Made by a program: the position numbers and the translations under genes. Below are positions 1-10,347 of a DNA stretch of 64,000 nucleotides, piece by piece. The DNA comes from Heligmosomoides polygyrus polygyrus (lineage: Eukaryota; Nematoda; Chromadorea; Rhabditida; Heligmosomidae). The number at the start of each line of letters is the position of its first letter. The first letter of the stretch is position 1. Where the stretch lies: contig OX377204.1 of NCBI GenBank assembly GCA_947396885.1, positions 90,902,728 to 90,966,727 of the forward strand, in the 5' to 3' direction. The notes under the pieces were generated by a model. That model saw only the letters and a program-made list of their open reading frames with translations. It was not told where the DNA came from and made no database searches.

Positions 1-938
1 TAGGTCAGAACTCGCTAAGTTCACCTACTCTTGTTCTAAGGAAAAGCAGCGCTACTGGTGTAATTGCTCGAGCTGCACTTGTCTTCCAACGGTGAGTGTC
101 CACTCCTACGTGACAGCGACTTTACCACAACGACCTTGACTTGGCTTCTATTGTTTATTATTATTTTATTATTTGCCACTTTAGTTTTCCCATCAACCTG
201 TATTCGTAGTGCTCTTCCTCATACACTAATCTAGCGAAGGTCTTGTCGTGTATATAGTATTATTTCCTGAGACAATATCACTTCGCGTAAATGAATAAAG
301 AATAAACCTAGATATTTTCAAATGCTTGCACAACTTCTACTGATTTCCTTTCCGTCAGTGATTTCAATATATGTGGCGATTGCGACAACGTATAATATTA
401 TTGCAATCGTTATTTTTGGCGAACATTCGAGGTTTGATACCTTTTTGCATAAGTTGCAGGTTACTTGATCACGAGCCGCGCTTGTGGAGCAGGTCCAATG
501 CATTGCTTGCGTAGAATTGTCTAAAGTTGACTTTAATATAAGTTGGCAATAATCATCTCCACATACATGTATTCGTTGTGCTTTTTATAACATTAGTGTA
601 TTAACTGCTCTTGTAATGTCGGATATCTTTGTGTTGTGGCTGTTCAATTCGCTCTACTCACACACCAGAAAGAATCGTAGTCGATCCCATATTGGTGCGG
701 CTGTTGCAGTGATCGCTGCAAGTGTATAGATTTTGTTTTCTTCGGCGCGGTACTGCAAGAGCTGTCGCGTGCGCTTTATGCAATCTGCGCTGTTTGGATG
801 CGTGCGTTGTCTCACTCGCATTATCTTTGCTGGTTATGCCTTCTGGTGTGTTACATTTTTTTAATCATTTGGCGTTGTGTTTCCGCAATTCATTTTATAT
901 CATGTAGTAATTGCCAACTTCTAAAGGTATAGGATTTA
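1..938. other. No recognisable gene
   Basis: AT-rich sequence with only short open frames (318-503 minus, 722-907 plus) that show no family motif. I see no repeat or RNA gene here. Confidence 0.5.
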
Positions 939-2203
939 TCAGGTTGTCCGGAAAGTTTTTAGACTAATTGCATGGTAAGATTCAAAACAACGTATCTTTG
1001 CCGGCTGAAGTTGTGAAAGGGCCCGACTTAGGAAATTTGTGTTTCACGTCCTGTATATGTAACTAACTGCAGCTTGTGCGACACATCGTCTCCTGTTCCC
1101 AGCCGCGCCTTCGCGATGGACGACAAGAAGATGCTCTACCGACCAGCTCTCCTTCTACAGTACCGCTCCGGCCGATCCGCGAACGAGGCCAATCGCTTTT
1201 TACAAGAGACAATGAAGGAGCAAGCCTTCTCTCGGTCGACGTGCTTCAATTGGTACCGTAATTTCGACAACGGTGACAAATCGCTCGAGGATTCCCGACG
1301 CCCAGGTCGACCACATACGCAGAACGGAGAGCTCGTACTCGCCACCTGCGGTGCTCGACCTGATCTTTCTGTACGCGAACTTTCAGACCTTACAAATACT
1401 CCTAAGGCCACAGTGCACGATGTTCTTCGGTCTTCTGGCAAAGTCGCGAACTTGCCTCCAGTCGTACCACTTGCTTTGACGCCTCAGGAAGTGAAGTGTG
1501 CTGATACCTGCACTTCTCTCCTCCAGCGTCGCCGCACATTTGCTTGGATTGACTCGACCGTCACGACGGATGAAAAGTATTGCGTCTACGACAATTTGGT
1601 GCGTCGCAAGCACTGGGTGAACTTCGATGAGTTGCCTCAACCACAGCCGAAACTTCCTGATCACGACAAAAAGGAGTTGCTTTCCTTCTGGTGGGACATC
1701 AATGGCCCAGTGTTCTGGGAATTGGTTCCTACCGGTTCCATGTTAGACTCGAACGTGTTCGGCGCTCAGCTGGAAAAAGTGAGCGAAATCCTAAGTAACC
1801 GCAATCCCAGAAGAGAAAAATTCTTCTTCTCGTGGATAACGCCAGACCTCACACAGCAAAGAATACGCAGAAAAAATTGGAGGAACTCGGGATTGAACTG
1901 GTACCCCATCCGCCGTACTCTCCTGATCTTGCACCCAGTGACTACCCCGTCTTCCGGTCGCTGCAGTCTTTCTTAGCTGGAGAAAATTCACAAATCGGGA
2001 GGAAGTCAAAAGTGGTGTCAACAACTTCTTGCTGTTCAAGTCTCCGTAGTTCTTTGCTCGTGGTATTCGTTCTGTACTGGAAAGATGGCAATATGCGATA
2101 GATCACAATGGTGATTATTTTGTTGACTGATAGTGGTTGTCAATAAAGTTATTAACTACACATTGTTTCCTGACATTAGTCTAAAAACTTCCGGACAACC
2201 TAA
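939..2203 (+). mobile_element. Mariner element 1, full length but dead
   Basis: Terminal inverted repeats of about 29 bp (939-967 and 2175-2203, ends starting TCAGGTTGTCCGG / TTAGGTTGTCCGG) lie between TA dinucleotides at 937-938 and 2204-2205, the mariner target duplication. The unit is 1265 bp, a normal mariner size, and holds one decayed plus-strand transposase gene. Mariners move by cut-and-paste in the nucleus using the transposase they encode. The TIR core resembles that of the copy at 61949, so the two are probably related families. Confidence 0.93.
1116..2110 (+). pseudogene. Mariner transposase pseudogene (DD34D)
   Basis: The likely start is the ATG at 1116 (MDDKKMLYRPALLLQYRSG). 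An N-terminal helix-turn-helix region (residues ~10-110, FNWYRNFDNGDKSLED and SVRELSDLTNTPKATVHDVL) is followed by the first catalytic Asp in TTDEKYCVYDN. A one-base frameshift between about 1800 and 1817 moves the rest into another frame, which carries VDNARPH and YSPDLAPSDY with exactly 34 residues between the Asps (DD34D). A second frame change near 2000 and an in-frame TAG near 2048 break the C-terminus (FARGIRSVLERWQYAIDHNG is still readable). All three catalytic Asps survive, but no functional enzyme can be made. Confidence 0.92.
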
Positions 2204-2589
2204 TATATAACAGCGTTTCTGCATCTCACTTGTCAGGATTACTGGAAATGCACGCCATAGTAGCCAAGTTGACAAAGTTTTCAATGGGCTCATGAGGAGA
2301 TATCTGTTTCTAACGTCATAGAGCCAATTTTACATCATCTTCGCACAACTTTATTATTAGCATTGGAAAATTAGTACCGTTGAGCACGCACACTTTATTG
2401 TTAAACTGAAATGACCTGTATTGTTACAGAACCAATTGTTCGAATGCTTAAAGATTTATTCGTTGACGAGGTCAGTTGGAGGTAGCAGAACTGTTGCCAT
2501 TCCTCGTCCTGTTAAATTGCTCTTCGATCACAGCCATTAGTGTGGAACTGAAATTTCGATGAACTGATTCTGTTTTCTTAGTAACGTCT

Positions 2590-2904
2590 TCAAAAATATC
2601 TACTTGGAATGCATTGTGGAAAAGGGGGAGGGCACCACCCACTACCCGGAGCACAGGTAGACGTCATCATCTGACAAGCCTGGTTTGGTGGGCACTTGAC
2701 TCCACTGCATGTAACAACTAAATCAAAGAGAGCCAACTTATGTGGTCGTAAGTCGTTATCTAGAAATTCAGGTACATACTAGGCAGGTATACTTGCCTGT
2801 GACACATTTTGGTGGCGGCTGCTCACAGAGAAGGCGTGCACAGGACATCGGGTCTTGCTGGCATGTAGTGCTTGGTGGACACACCATGTCCTTGCAAGTG
2901 GCGA
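2590..2904 (-). CDS. Cysteine-rich secreted protein, TIL-type, 3' exons
   Basis: Two minus-strand exons splice in phase. Exon 2904-2797 (after acceptor TGATTCAG) reads ATCKDMVCPPSTTC..CARLLCEQPPPKCV. Exon 2717-2590 (after TTTGATTTAG) reads VTCSGVKCPPNQACQM..CPPPFPQCIPSRYF then TGA. The 79-bp intron between them (2796-2718) would be a GC-AG intron (donor ACAG|GCAAGT); both exons split a codon in phase 1. The repeated C-x4-C-P-P-x3-C pattern is typical of nematode secreted TIL or cysteine-rich protease-inhibitor-like proteins. A possible upstream exon near 3011-2976 reads DCATKCSST, a TIL-like stretch lacking an expected Cys, so the gene may be partly decayed. No signal-peptide exon was found. 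The same motif ends the gene at 13701-14143. Confidence 0.65.
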
Positions 2905-3308
2905 CTGAATCAGGACGACAATTGAAGTGCATTCAATTTTGGAGTAACTGCTTGACCTAATGTCCATTTTTGTACGTACAGCTATGGTTGACGAGCACTT
3001 GGTGGCGCAGTCTAGGTGGGTGTTGCTATCGCATGCATTGCAATTCCAGATTTTTGATTCAGGTTCCGTAAAGGATAACAAAGTGTCCCATACCTCTGCC
3101 TAGACTGGTAGCGAACGAGCTTCTCTGCGAGGAATAAAACGTTGACCTTTTCATCAACTGATTACCAACAGTCGTAGTGTAAGCCAAATACGCGGATTAC
3201 CAAAACAACATCACGCTGAAGAGAGAAACTTGGTGCATCCCCACAACAAAAAGGAATTGTTCTGACACATTTGCTTAAGCCTGGGGCGGCTGGTAGAGAG
3301 GCTATATG

Positions 3309-3494
3309 TTGTTACAGGATGTTTTGTTGCGATCAAAACTCTTGCGCCAGGCGGGACTCGAACCCGCATCTTCTGCTTTCCGGGCAGCGATGTTCGCCTT
3401 ACACCACCGGCGCTGTTTTGATCGCACGTAACATCCGCGATATCCTCGAGGCCTGTCGTTGGAGTTTTGATCGCAACAAAACATCCTGTAACAA
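3309..3494 (-). repeat. tRNA-core inverted-repeat element, copy 1
   Basis: Perfect 32-bp inverted repeats (3309-3340 and 3463-3494, inner end GTTGCGATCAAAACT) enclose a tRNA-like sequence on the minus strand. A second partial arm, GTTTTGATCGCACGTAACATC, lies at 3415-3435, directly beside the tRNA core. Related units occur at 29982, 30286 and 49207. Sequence just outside (3275-3300, minus: GCCGCCCCAGGCTTAAG) recurs downstream of copy 3 (30430-30450), so the mobile unit may be longer than the inverted repeat. Confidence 0.8.
3343..3413 (-). tRNA. tRNA-like sequence inside copy 1
   Basis: The minus strand from 3413 folds by eye into a cloverleaf: acceptor GCGCCGG with CTGGCGC (one G-U), D arm GTGT/ACAT, anticodon stem CTGC/GCAG with loop CCGGAAA, and a perfect T arm GCGGG-TTCGAGT-CCCGC. 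The anticodon would be GGA (serine-like), but position 33 is C instead of the invariant U and the 27-43 pair is mismatched. It also lies inside a multi-copy repeat. It is therefore better read as a tRNA-derived repeat core than as a working tRNA gene. Confidence 0.55.
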
Positions 3495-4697
3495 AAAGGA
3501 ATTGATTAATGCCATTCTTTCACCTTCATTTTTAATTTGGCTCGTTAAGGCTTCCGTTATGAGTCAACAAAATAGTAACAAAATTGCTTGGTTGCTATTT
3601 AAGGTGGCTAGTAGTTTAAAAAAGTCTAGAAAAGCATGGTGAAGGTAGAAGTTTTTCCTTCAGGTGATGTTGAGCCATGTTGGAAGGCGTCACACAAAAA
3701 GAACTGGTGGTAGTGTACCACTTTTCAAACAATCAACTCGATGTAGAGTTCGTTTCCACACTCATGTCAAGAAAGTGCTTCATTGCGTTTTATTTGGAAA
3801 ATTTTTCGTGTATGTACAGATACGCTTCCTAAATGATTAGAAATATCGTTGTAGAAACATAAAGTGTTACCGTCTGCGTGCGCAGATGCTGGTAGAAGGG
3901 CGAAGAAGAGTATGATCTAAACTATTTCTATATCATTTAGCGAACACACAATATTATTAAAGTATTGCCAAATATAATTTCTGTTGAAAACAAAAATACT
4001 CAACTTTGTCTGAGTTTTACAATAAAAACGTTGATAAATTCATGAAATAGAAAATACCGTATCCCTGTTTTGATGCAGTTTATTATTATCGCCGCTCACG
4101 ACGGTGGCAGGGGCGGTGCCTTTTCCCAACCCAAGTTAAGCCAATCTCTTTCTGGCTTCCAAGGAATAAACACGTTCCCCCTTCTCGCTGCTTCTGCACC
4201 TGTTTCCTAACCCCACTGAGCAGCACATTTATCAATTTTCATTTGGCTTGTCCATCAAACATTTCTCCCTATTCAGATAACAGATAGATCAGAAGTATTT
4301 ATTATACTATCATTTAAAACACTTTTTAAGGTGAAAGGGCTGGACTTTGAGTACATCCCACGAAGAAGGTAAGCTCTTAGAATACGTGCTTCTGAAATTT
4401 CTACCTAAGGTCAATTGCTTAACGGTCATGCTACATACGTCCATGCGGTTTCCGACAATTGAAGAAGTCAACGGTCTCGTTTTTGTGTCGTCTTATTAAA
4501 AGGGTTATTTAAATTGACTTCTGTTTTTTAGAGTGATCAGTACTGCGACGCACAGCTCAAAGGAGGTGGAATTTAAGAGAGTTTGTTCGGGTCATTAACT
4601 TTATACACGAGGAGAAGAATCGCAAAGACGTGAAGAAATTACTTCCTGACCTGGTGCTAAGTTGCCAATTTTTTGCTGTTTTAGGTGCTTTTCAGAT
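3495..4697. other. Intergenic; one dispersed repeat segment
   Basis: No coding feature recognised. Bases 4435-4497 (core GAAGAAGTCAACGGTCTCG) match, in reverse orientation, 14980-15045. The family is unknown. Confidence 0.45.
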
Positions 4698-4709
4698 GCA
4701 GGAATAAAT

Positions 4710-7700
4710 CACCTGTATCACCTGTCGTCCCGTTGATCATCAAATTGCTCGAGCGGGTGCCAGCAGCGTCTCCATTCGTCCCTGTCGCGTGCCAGAGTGG
4801 TCCAATGGATCCTCCTCGCTCGAGGGACACGAAGAGCGTCATATCGGTCGTTCAGGGCTTTCACGAAGAAGTCCGACCAACGCGTTGGTGGGCGTCCTGG
4901 TGTTCTTTTGACATCCCGCGGAATCCAGTCGGTGATGGCTCTCGTCCAGCGGGTGTCTGCGAAGCGCATTACGTGGCCGGCCCACCTAATTTTCGACAAC
5001 TTGGCCCATGCGACAGCGTCTCTGATCTTCGAGCGTTGGCGAAGCTCGGAACTCCGGAGGCCTTCTCTCACTTGCGTGAGTCGTTTCACTCCGAGCATCG
5101 TCCTCTCGATTCCACGCTGCGCGACGCTGATCGCGTGTTCATCCTGCTTTCGCATAGCCCAGGTCTCTGAGGCGTATGTTAGGGCAGGAAGAACAGTGGA
5201 GTCGAATAGGTGGGCACGGAGTCGGACGTTCTTCGTTTTCTTCGCGACTTCTTCGACGCTCTTGAAAGCTCCCCAAGCCGCTCTTTTCCTCCTGCTCAGC
5301 TCTGGTGCTAGGTCGTTGGCCATGTTGACTTCGCGACCCAGATACACATAGCTGGAGCATTCGGAGATGTTCGTTCCGTTGAGCGAGAATGGGGCATCAG
5401 AAACCCATCCGTTCCTCATGAATATCGTCTTCGTAAGATTCAGCTGCAGTCCAACGTTCCCACATACACGATCGAAGTCGGCCAGCATTCGCTCCGCCTG
5501 GCTGATGCTCGGCGTTATGAGCACGATGTCGTCAGCGAAGCGAAGATGATGTAGTTGCCGGCCGTCGACCTTCACTCCCATGTCTTCCCATTCTAGTTCG
5601 CGCATGACGTTTTCGAGAGTGGCGCTGAAGAGCTTCGGGGATATGGTATCCCCTTGCCGAACCCCTCTCTTCACGTCGACGACGACGTCGTTGTAGAATG
5701 GTGAGATCTTGGTCGTGAATCCACTGTACAGCTCTCGAAGGACTCTGATGTAATGAGTAGGAACGCCCTGAGTGAGCAGGGCTTCGATGACCGCTTCAGT
5801 TTCGACAGAGTCGAATGCCTTCTTCAGGTCGATGAACGTAAGGCACAGCGGCAGCTTGTACTCTCGCGACACTTCGATGAGCTTCGTAATGGTGTGTATG
5901 TGGTCGATCGTGTTGAATCCTCTCCGAAATCCTGCTTGCTCGCATGGCTGTCCTTCGTCCAGCGTTCTACTAATCCTATTTAGGATAACTCGAGTGAACA
6001 GCTTGTAGACTACGGACAGCAGGCAGATCGGGCGATAGTTGCCAATGTCGTGCACGTCTCCCTTCTTGCACAGCAAGACGGTTCTGCTGGTCTTCCACTG
6101 AGATGGAACCTTGCACTCCGACAGGTAACGTGTGAAGAGCCGCGCCAGGGTGTTGATGAGCGTAGGCGGGAGGTTCTTCAGGTATTCGGGTCTGATCCTG
6201 TCGGGACCGGGTGCTGTACGTTTCTTCACCGACGAGATGGCGTGTCGGATCTCGGAAGGGAGAACAGAGGGGACGACGTATCCATCCTGCGGAAGATGGC
6301 ATGGGGGCAGGTGGACGTGGCTATCGAAGAGATCGGAGTAGAAGTCGTGGATGACCCTCTCCATGGTCCTTCTGGAAGAGGTGACGGTTCCGTCGGGACG
6401 TCGGAGAGCTGTCATCTTGGTCTTGAAGTTGGCGAAGTTCCGGCGGGCATTGCGGATGCTCAACCCTGCCTCTGCAGCTTCAGCCAACACTTCCGCCCTT
6501 CTCTCCTTAAGATCCTCCTTTATCTCCTCTCTGCATAGCTTCGCAAGCTCGGACGTCAGTTGGTAGTTGCCTGACGCTCGTGCTGCTCCACGCTGGCGTA
6601 TCAGTTCGAGAGTTTCCGGAGACAGACGTCTCTTGGTGGTCTTCAAGCTCTCGGCTCCCTTAGCACTATCGTGGAGATGGTGCACGAAGCGGTCGTATTC
6701 CTCGTCGACGTTGTCCATGACGGCATCTTCCCAAAGACCGGCAAGAGAGGTGTAGGGGTCCCAGTTGATGGTTGTTCTGGGACTCCTCTTCTTGAACTTC
6801 GCGGCCTTCTCTCCTTGACGCGAAAAGCGGAACCTTGCGCGAAGGAGGCGGTGGTCCGATCCCGTGTAGAACTTGGGGACAACGGAGACGTCGGTGAGGC
6901 AATATTTGCGGTTGAAGATGATGTGGTCGATCTCGTTGTGGAACTGGCCACCGGGAGATTCCCAGGTCCATCGTAGGGAGGGAGGCTTCTGGAACTGCGA
7001 GTTTCCATGGATGGTCTTGGTCGACATGATAAACTCAGACAGCCTTTCACCTTGCTCGTTCCACTCCAAACCGTGGGTTCCGATGTGAAGTTCTTCCGGC
7101 GACCTTCGCGGTCCGATTTTGGCGTTGAAGTCGCCGACGATCACCTTGTAGAAGGTGTGATCTTCCTTATAGAACTTCTCCAGCTCCACGTAGAAGGCTT
7201 CGACCTCTTCGTCGTCGTAGTCGGATGTTGGGGCATACGCGACGAATACAGTCAAAGCTGGCACGGAACCACATCGCTTCAGTCGCAGACGTCCGATTCG
7301 GCTTGTCAGAGACTCGTACGAATCGATGTTCATGGCCAAGTGCGTGTTGACGAGGACACCAACGCCGCCTACTCCCCTGCTGTCGCATGTTCCGAGGAAC
7401 AGTTCTTCTCCGGAGTCGTAGGCGGCGTGCAGGGGTGGTGTCTTCTCGTCTCGGTCAGTCCGATGACGTTGTACTTGATCTTCCTGGCTTGCATCATCAG
7501 GTCCTCGACGGTGCTTCCGATGCAAGCGTGCGGGCGTTGTAAGTACAGATCGTCATCCTAGTCCTTCTCAATTTGCGCAGTCTGGTCAGGCCCTGAGATT
7601 TTAGCAGCCTCTCCGTACTCGTCCTTCCCATCGCTGCAGAAATGGGGGCTCTTTCGGGGTCAGGGGAATGAGGCCCTTTAGTGCTGCTGTGTTTGACTGG

Positions 7701-8117
7701 AATACAACACGGGTAGCTAGTCAGGCTCTGTCGTGCGGGCGGGGTACTCCGGGCAGCCAGCCAGACTGCCCGAAGGGACGGGGCGAGACTTAAGGCGGCC
7801 TCGAATCGCCTTACATGTACTCCCAGTCTACCGAGTGCAAGCTTTTGGCCGAGCCGACACAGTTACGATCCGCACAGTCACGGACACATCCACGCACACT
7901 GTGCACGAACATGCCGCTCCCACGCACAAGGAACGCGTCGACCCGACACAGCAGGAGCAAGGAGTCCATCCGCTGCATCTCCCTCGATAGAGAGCCTTCG
8001 GGCTCTCTTGTTAAGAGGGATCTCGGGCCGCTTGTCGCAGGGCCACGTGGCGCGTCCCCGGGTGGTGGATAGGGGAATTAAACGCGAACCAAATGCGACC
8101 GTGTACTGCCCAGAGAC
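4710..8117 (-). mobile_element. Near full-length RTE-type non-LTR retrotransposon
   Basis: The element is transcribed on the minus strand and flanked by a 12-bp direct repeat GCAGGAATAAAT (4698-4709 and 8118-8129), read as its target-site duplication. It has a ~560-bp GC-rich 5' leader (8117-7557), one endonuclease-reverse transcriptase frame, and a very short 3' end tailed by repeats of CAGGTGATACAGGTGAT. The 3408-bp length fits a complete RTE element (hookworm dingo-1 is of this type). The leader holds an 8-bp hairpin (7989-8008) whose plus strand has a TTCG loop. 5'-truncated relatives share the same 3' tail at 47655, 60710 and 61387. Confidence 0.9.
4718..7556 (-). pseudogene. RTE endonuclease / reverse transcriptase, N-terminus frameshifted
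   Basis: The natural start is the ATG at 7556-7554 ([15 protein letters not shown]). Two frame changes follow: frame b (about 7510-7425) carries [12 protein letters not shown] with the catalytic Glu of the APE-like endonuclease, and frame c continues open to 4718 for about 900 residues. Numbering frame c from 7525: the endonuclease part includes [11 protein letters not shown] (~130) and [10 protein letters not shown] (~225); the RT has [12 protein letters not shown] (~440), [13 protein letters not shown] and FADDIVLI (~663); the C-terminus has [11 protein letters not shown] (~880) and the conserved end typical of RTE proteins. It would nick target DNA and copy element RNA by target-primed reverse transcription. 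The two N-terminal indels make this copy unable to encode the whole protein. Confidence 0.9.
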
Positions 8118-8129
8118 GCAGGAATAAAT

Positions 8130-9208
8130 AAATAAATTAAAAATGCAGGTCATGAGAGGGCACTACAATACCGCTCGCGCCGCACGGTCAAAAGTGGGCG
8201 AAAAAACGCCAACATAGCGTCGCAAAGCGTCGCACGCTCATAACTCCTTCAGTTTTAGGCTTTTTGAATAGAGGCTGGTACCGTTCGATTCGCCTCTTCG
8301 AGATCTACACAAGCGTGTGCAGAACTTTACCGGAACACCCGTATTTTCGCCGTGGGTGGTCCAAAATTGGCTGGACGGGCGATTAGAGCAGCATATTTCC
8401 CAGGATATGCGTGCTTTCGGAGTATCTCGAAGATGGCGCACGTCGCCAGTGCTCTGTCATGCCAGGAATGCCCCGAGAGTGCGCCGTGCACAATGCACAC
8501 AGAACCTAACCTATCAATCGAGTGGTCGAGCGCATGTCCCCTGCGCTTCTATCTTCTCTCACTGGGAACTGCGACGTTTTCAAGACTATTTCGAGCTGTT
8601 TGGAGAACGTTATCATAAATTCCCCGCCACAGCACTCAGGATTAGCTCCAATCTGTCCCAGCGAAACTTTGGTGTGCGCCGTGAACAATGCATAGAGAAT
8701 CGAACCTTTCAATCGAGTGGGGGGGGGACAGCTTGTAGACTGATCGTTTGGGCAGTTTTATCAGAAATGTCTTGCCGCCTTACTCAGGAATTGCTCCAAG
8801 GCTGTCCAGCGAGCCTTTGGAGTGCGCCATGATCAATGCATACAGAATCAAACCTTTCAATCGAGGGGGGGGGCGACCGCTCGTAAATTGCACGCGCGGG
8901 TGTCTTCGGAACACAATAGCTCTGTCAAGTTGGAACCTTTCAGGTTGCAGTTTGTAGGTCTTGTAGGCAGTCGAACGGTCTGCTAGACGCCAAAGCAGAA
9001 TGGTTTAACATAGGAGGGGGCAATGTTATAGGGGTGCGAAGATGCAGGTGAGGCTTGTGTGAAGCATTTTTTTTCCGATTTCCGTGGACCACTGCGAGAA
9101 GACGCCACAAGCTAACGGCCTTAAAATGCGTTCGCGAACAGAGCGCTTAAGGTACTTTACGATGACGTGCTCGTAGCTCCTCAGCTGCCCAAACTGCCTA
9201 GCCTCAGC
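8130..9208. repeat. Imperfect tandem repeats with G-runs
   Basis: Three imperfect units are recognised by the shared string GTGCGCC..AATGCA..AATC, then CAATCGAGTGG or similar, anchored at about 8479, 8674 and 8822 (spacings ~195 and ~148 bp). Two units end in runs of eight or nine G. No gene is seen. The rest of the stretch has no recognised feature. Confidence 0.6.
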
Positions 9209-10147
9209 TGCAGTTTTAGAGCGGCGAAACCTAGCGGTTAGAGTTTCTTGCGCTCCTACTCGCCCAGATTTGAGTCATCGACACTCCGAACGGCACCGTT
9301 CCGTTCAGCATGAAAAGCGCTATCCAACGGTATCAATTCCGACCGATTTTGGAATCATCAATTTTTGACTGTTTCGCATCGAGGACGAGGCCGCGGCGGA
9401 AGGACGATGACGTCATCGAAAAATCGATGTCTTCGAGGTGGGCTATGCTTGATACCATGCGATAGAGCTTTTCATGCTGAAATTTAATGCCGACTACTAG
9501 ATTTCCTCGTGCAAATTTCGTCCAAAATCGTCTAGGGGTTATTTGGGGAGCGGGTTACGAATCCGACGTTCGTTTTTGAAAATCTCGACTTCGGTAGGTT
9601 TTGGATTTTCTTCTGGATAATTGAGGGTGGTCGGGTCAGGATCATCGATTTTGTTCAAAATTCGTGTAGGGTAGGGGGCTTATTCGGGTTGCCGAACACG
9701 ATGCTGAAGTACATTTGTACGATTAGGGCAGGAGAGCGCTCATACCGATAACTGAGGGTGATCGGTGATCGCGACCCGACCACCCTCAAATGGGAAGCAA
9801 CCTGCTGAAGTCGGCGGAATTTTTAAAAACGAACGTCGGATTCGTAATCAGCGCCCCAATTAACCCCTAGATGATTTTGGACGAAGTTTGCACGAGGAAA
9901 TCTGGCCAATTTCGAAAATACCGGTTTTCGATGACGTCATCGTCCGCGCAGCTCGGCCTAGAGCGGCCGCGTCATCGATATTGTCAAAAAAATCTTTTTT
10001 TTTGAAATTGGTCGAGAGTGACACCATTCGATAGAGTTTTCCGCAATGAACAAAACGGTGTTATTAGGAGTGTCGGAAATCCAAACATGGGCGAGTAAGA
10101 GGGCAGGAAACTTCAACCGCTAAGTCCGCCGCCCTAAAACGGCAGAT
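9209..10147. repeat. Large palindromic (fold-back) element truncated by gap
   Basis: The left arm (about 9209-9587) and right arm (about 9825-10147) are diverged reverse complements over more than 300 bp. Shared strings include CTCGCCCA, GATGACGTCATCG, TTTCCTCGTGCAAA, CTAGGGGTTA and ATCCGACGTTCGTTTTT. The central spacer has its own smaller inverted repeat (GGGTGGTCGGGTC at 9627 and GACCCGACCACCCTC at about 9774). No transposase frame is seen. The right end runs into the N gap, so the terminus and target duplication cannot be read. Confidence 0.75.
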
Positions 10148-10347
10148 NNNNNNNNNNNNNNNNNNNNNNNNNNNNNNNNNNNNNNNNNNNNNNNNNNNNN
10201 NNNNNNNNNNNNNNNNNNNNNNNNNNNNNNNNNNNNNNNNNNNNNNNNNNNNNNNNNNNNNNNNNNNNNNNNNNNNNNNNNNNNNNNNNNNNNNNNNNNN
10301 NNNNNNNNNNNNNNNNNNNNNNNNNNNNNNNNNNNNNNNNNNNNNNN
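10148..10347. other. Assembly gap (200 N)
   Basis: Exactly 200 N, a conventional placeholder length, so the true distance is unknown. It directly abuts a long inverted repeat, a common cause of assembly breaks. Reading frames crossing it are meaningless. Confidence 0.99.

Noticed and set aside
3343..3413. Functional tRNA-Ser gene (anticodon GGA)
   Set aside because: Position 33 is C, the top of the anticodon stem is mismatched, and the sequence lies inside a multi-copy inverted-repeat element.
4685..5170. Plus-strand frame of 161 codons
   Set aside because: It is the complement of the RTE C-terminal coding region; the real gene is on the minus strand.
7981..8117. HDV-like ribozyme at the RTE 5' end
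   Set aside because: HDV-like ribozymes are known at 5' ends of some non-LTR elements, but I could not assemble the required double pseudoknot; only a simple hairpin is clear.
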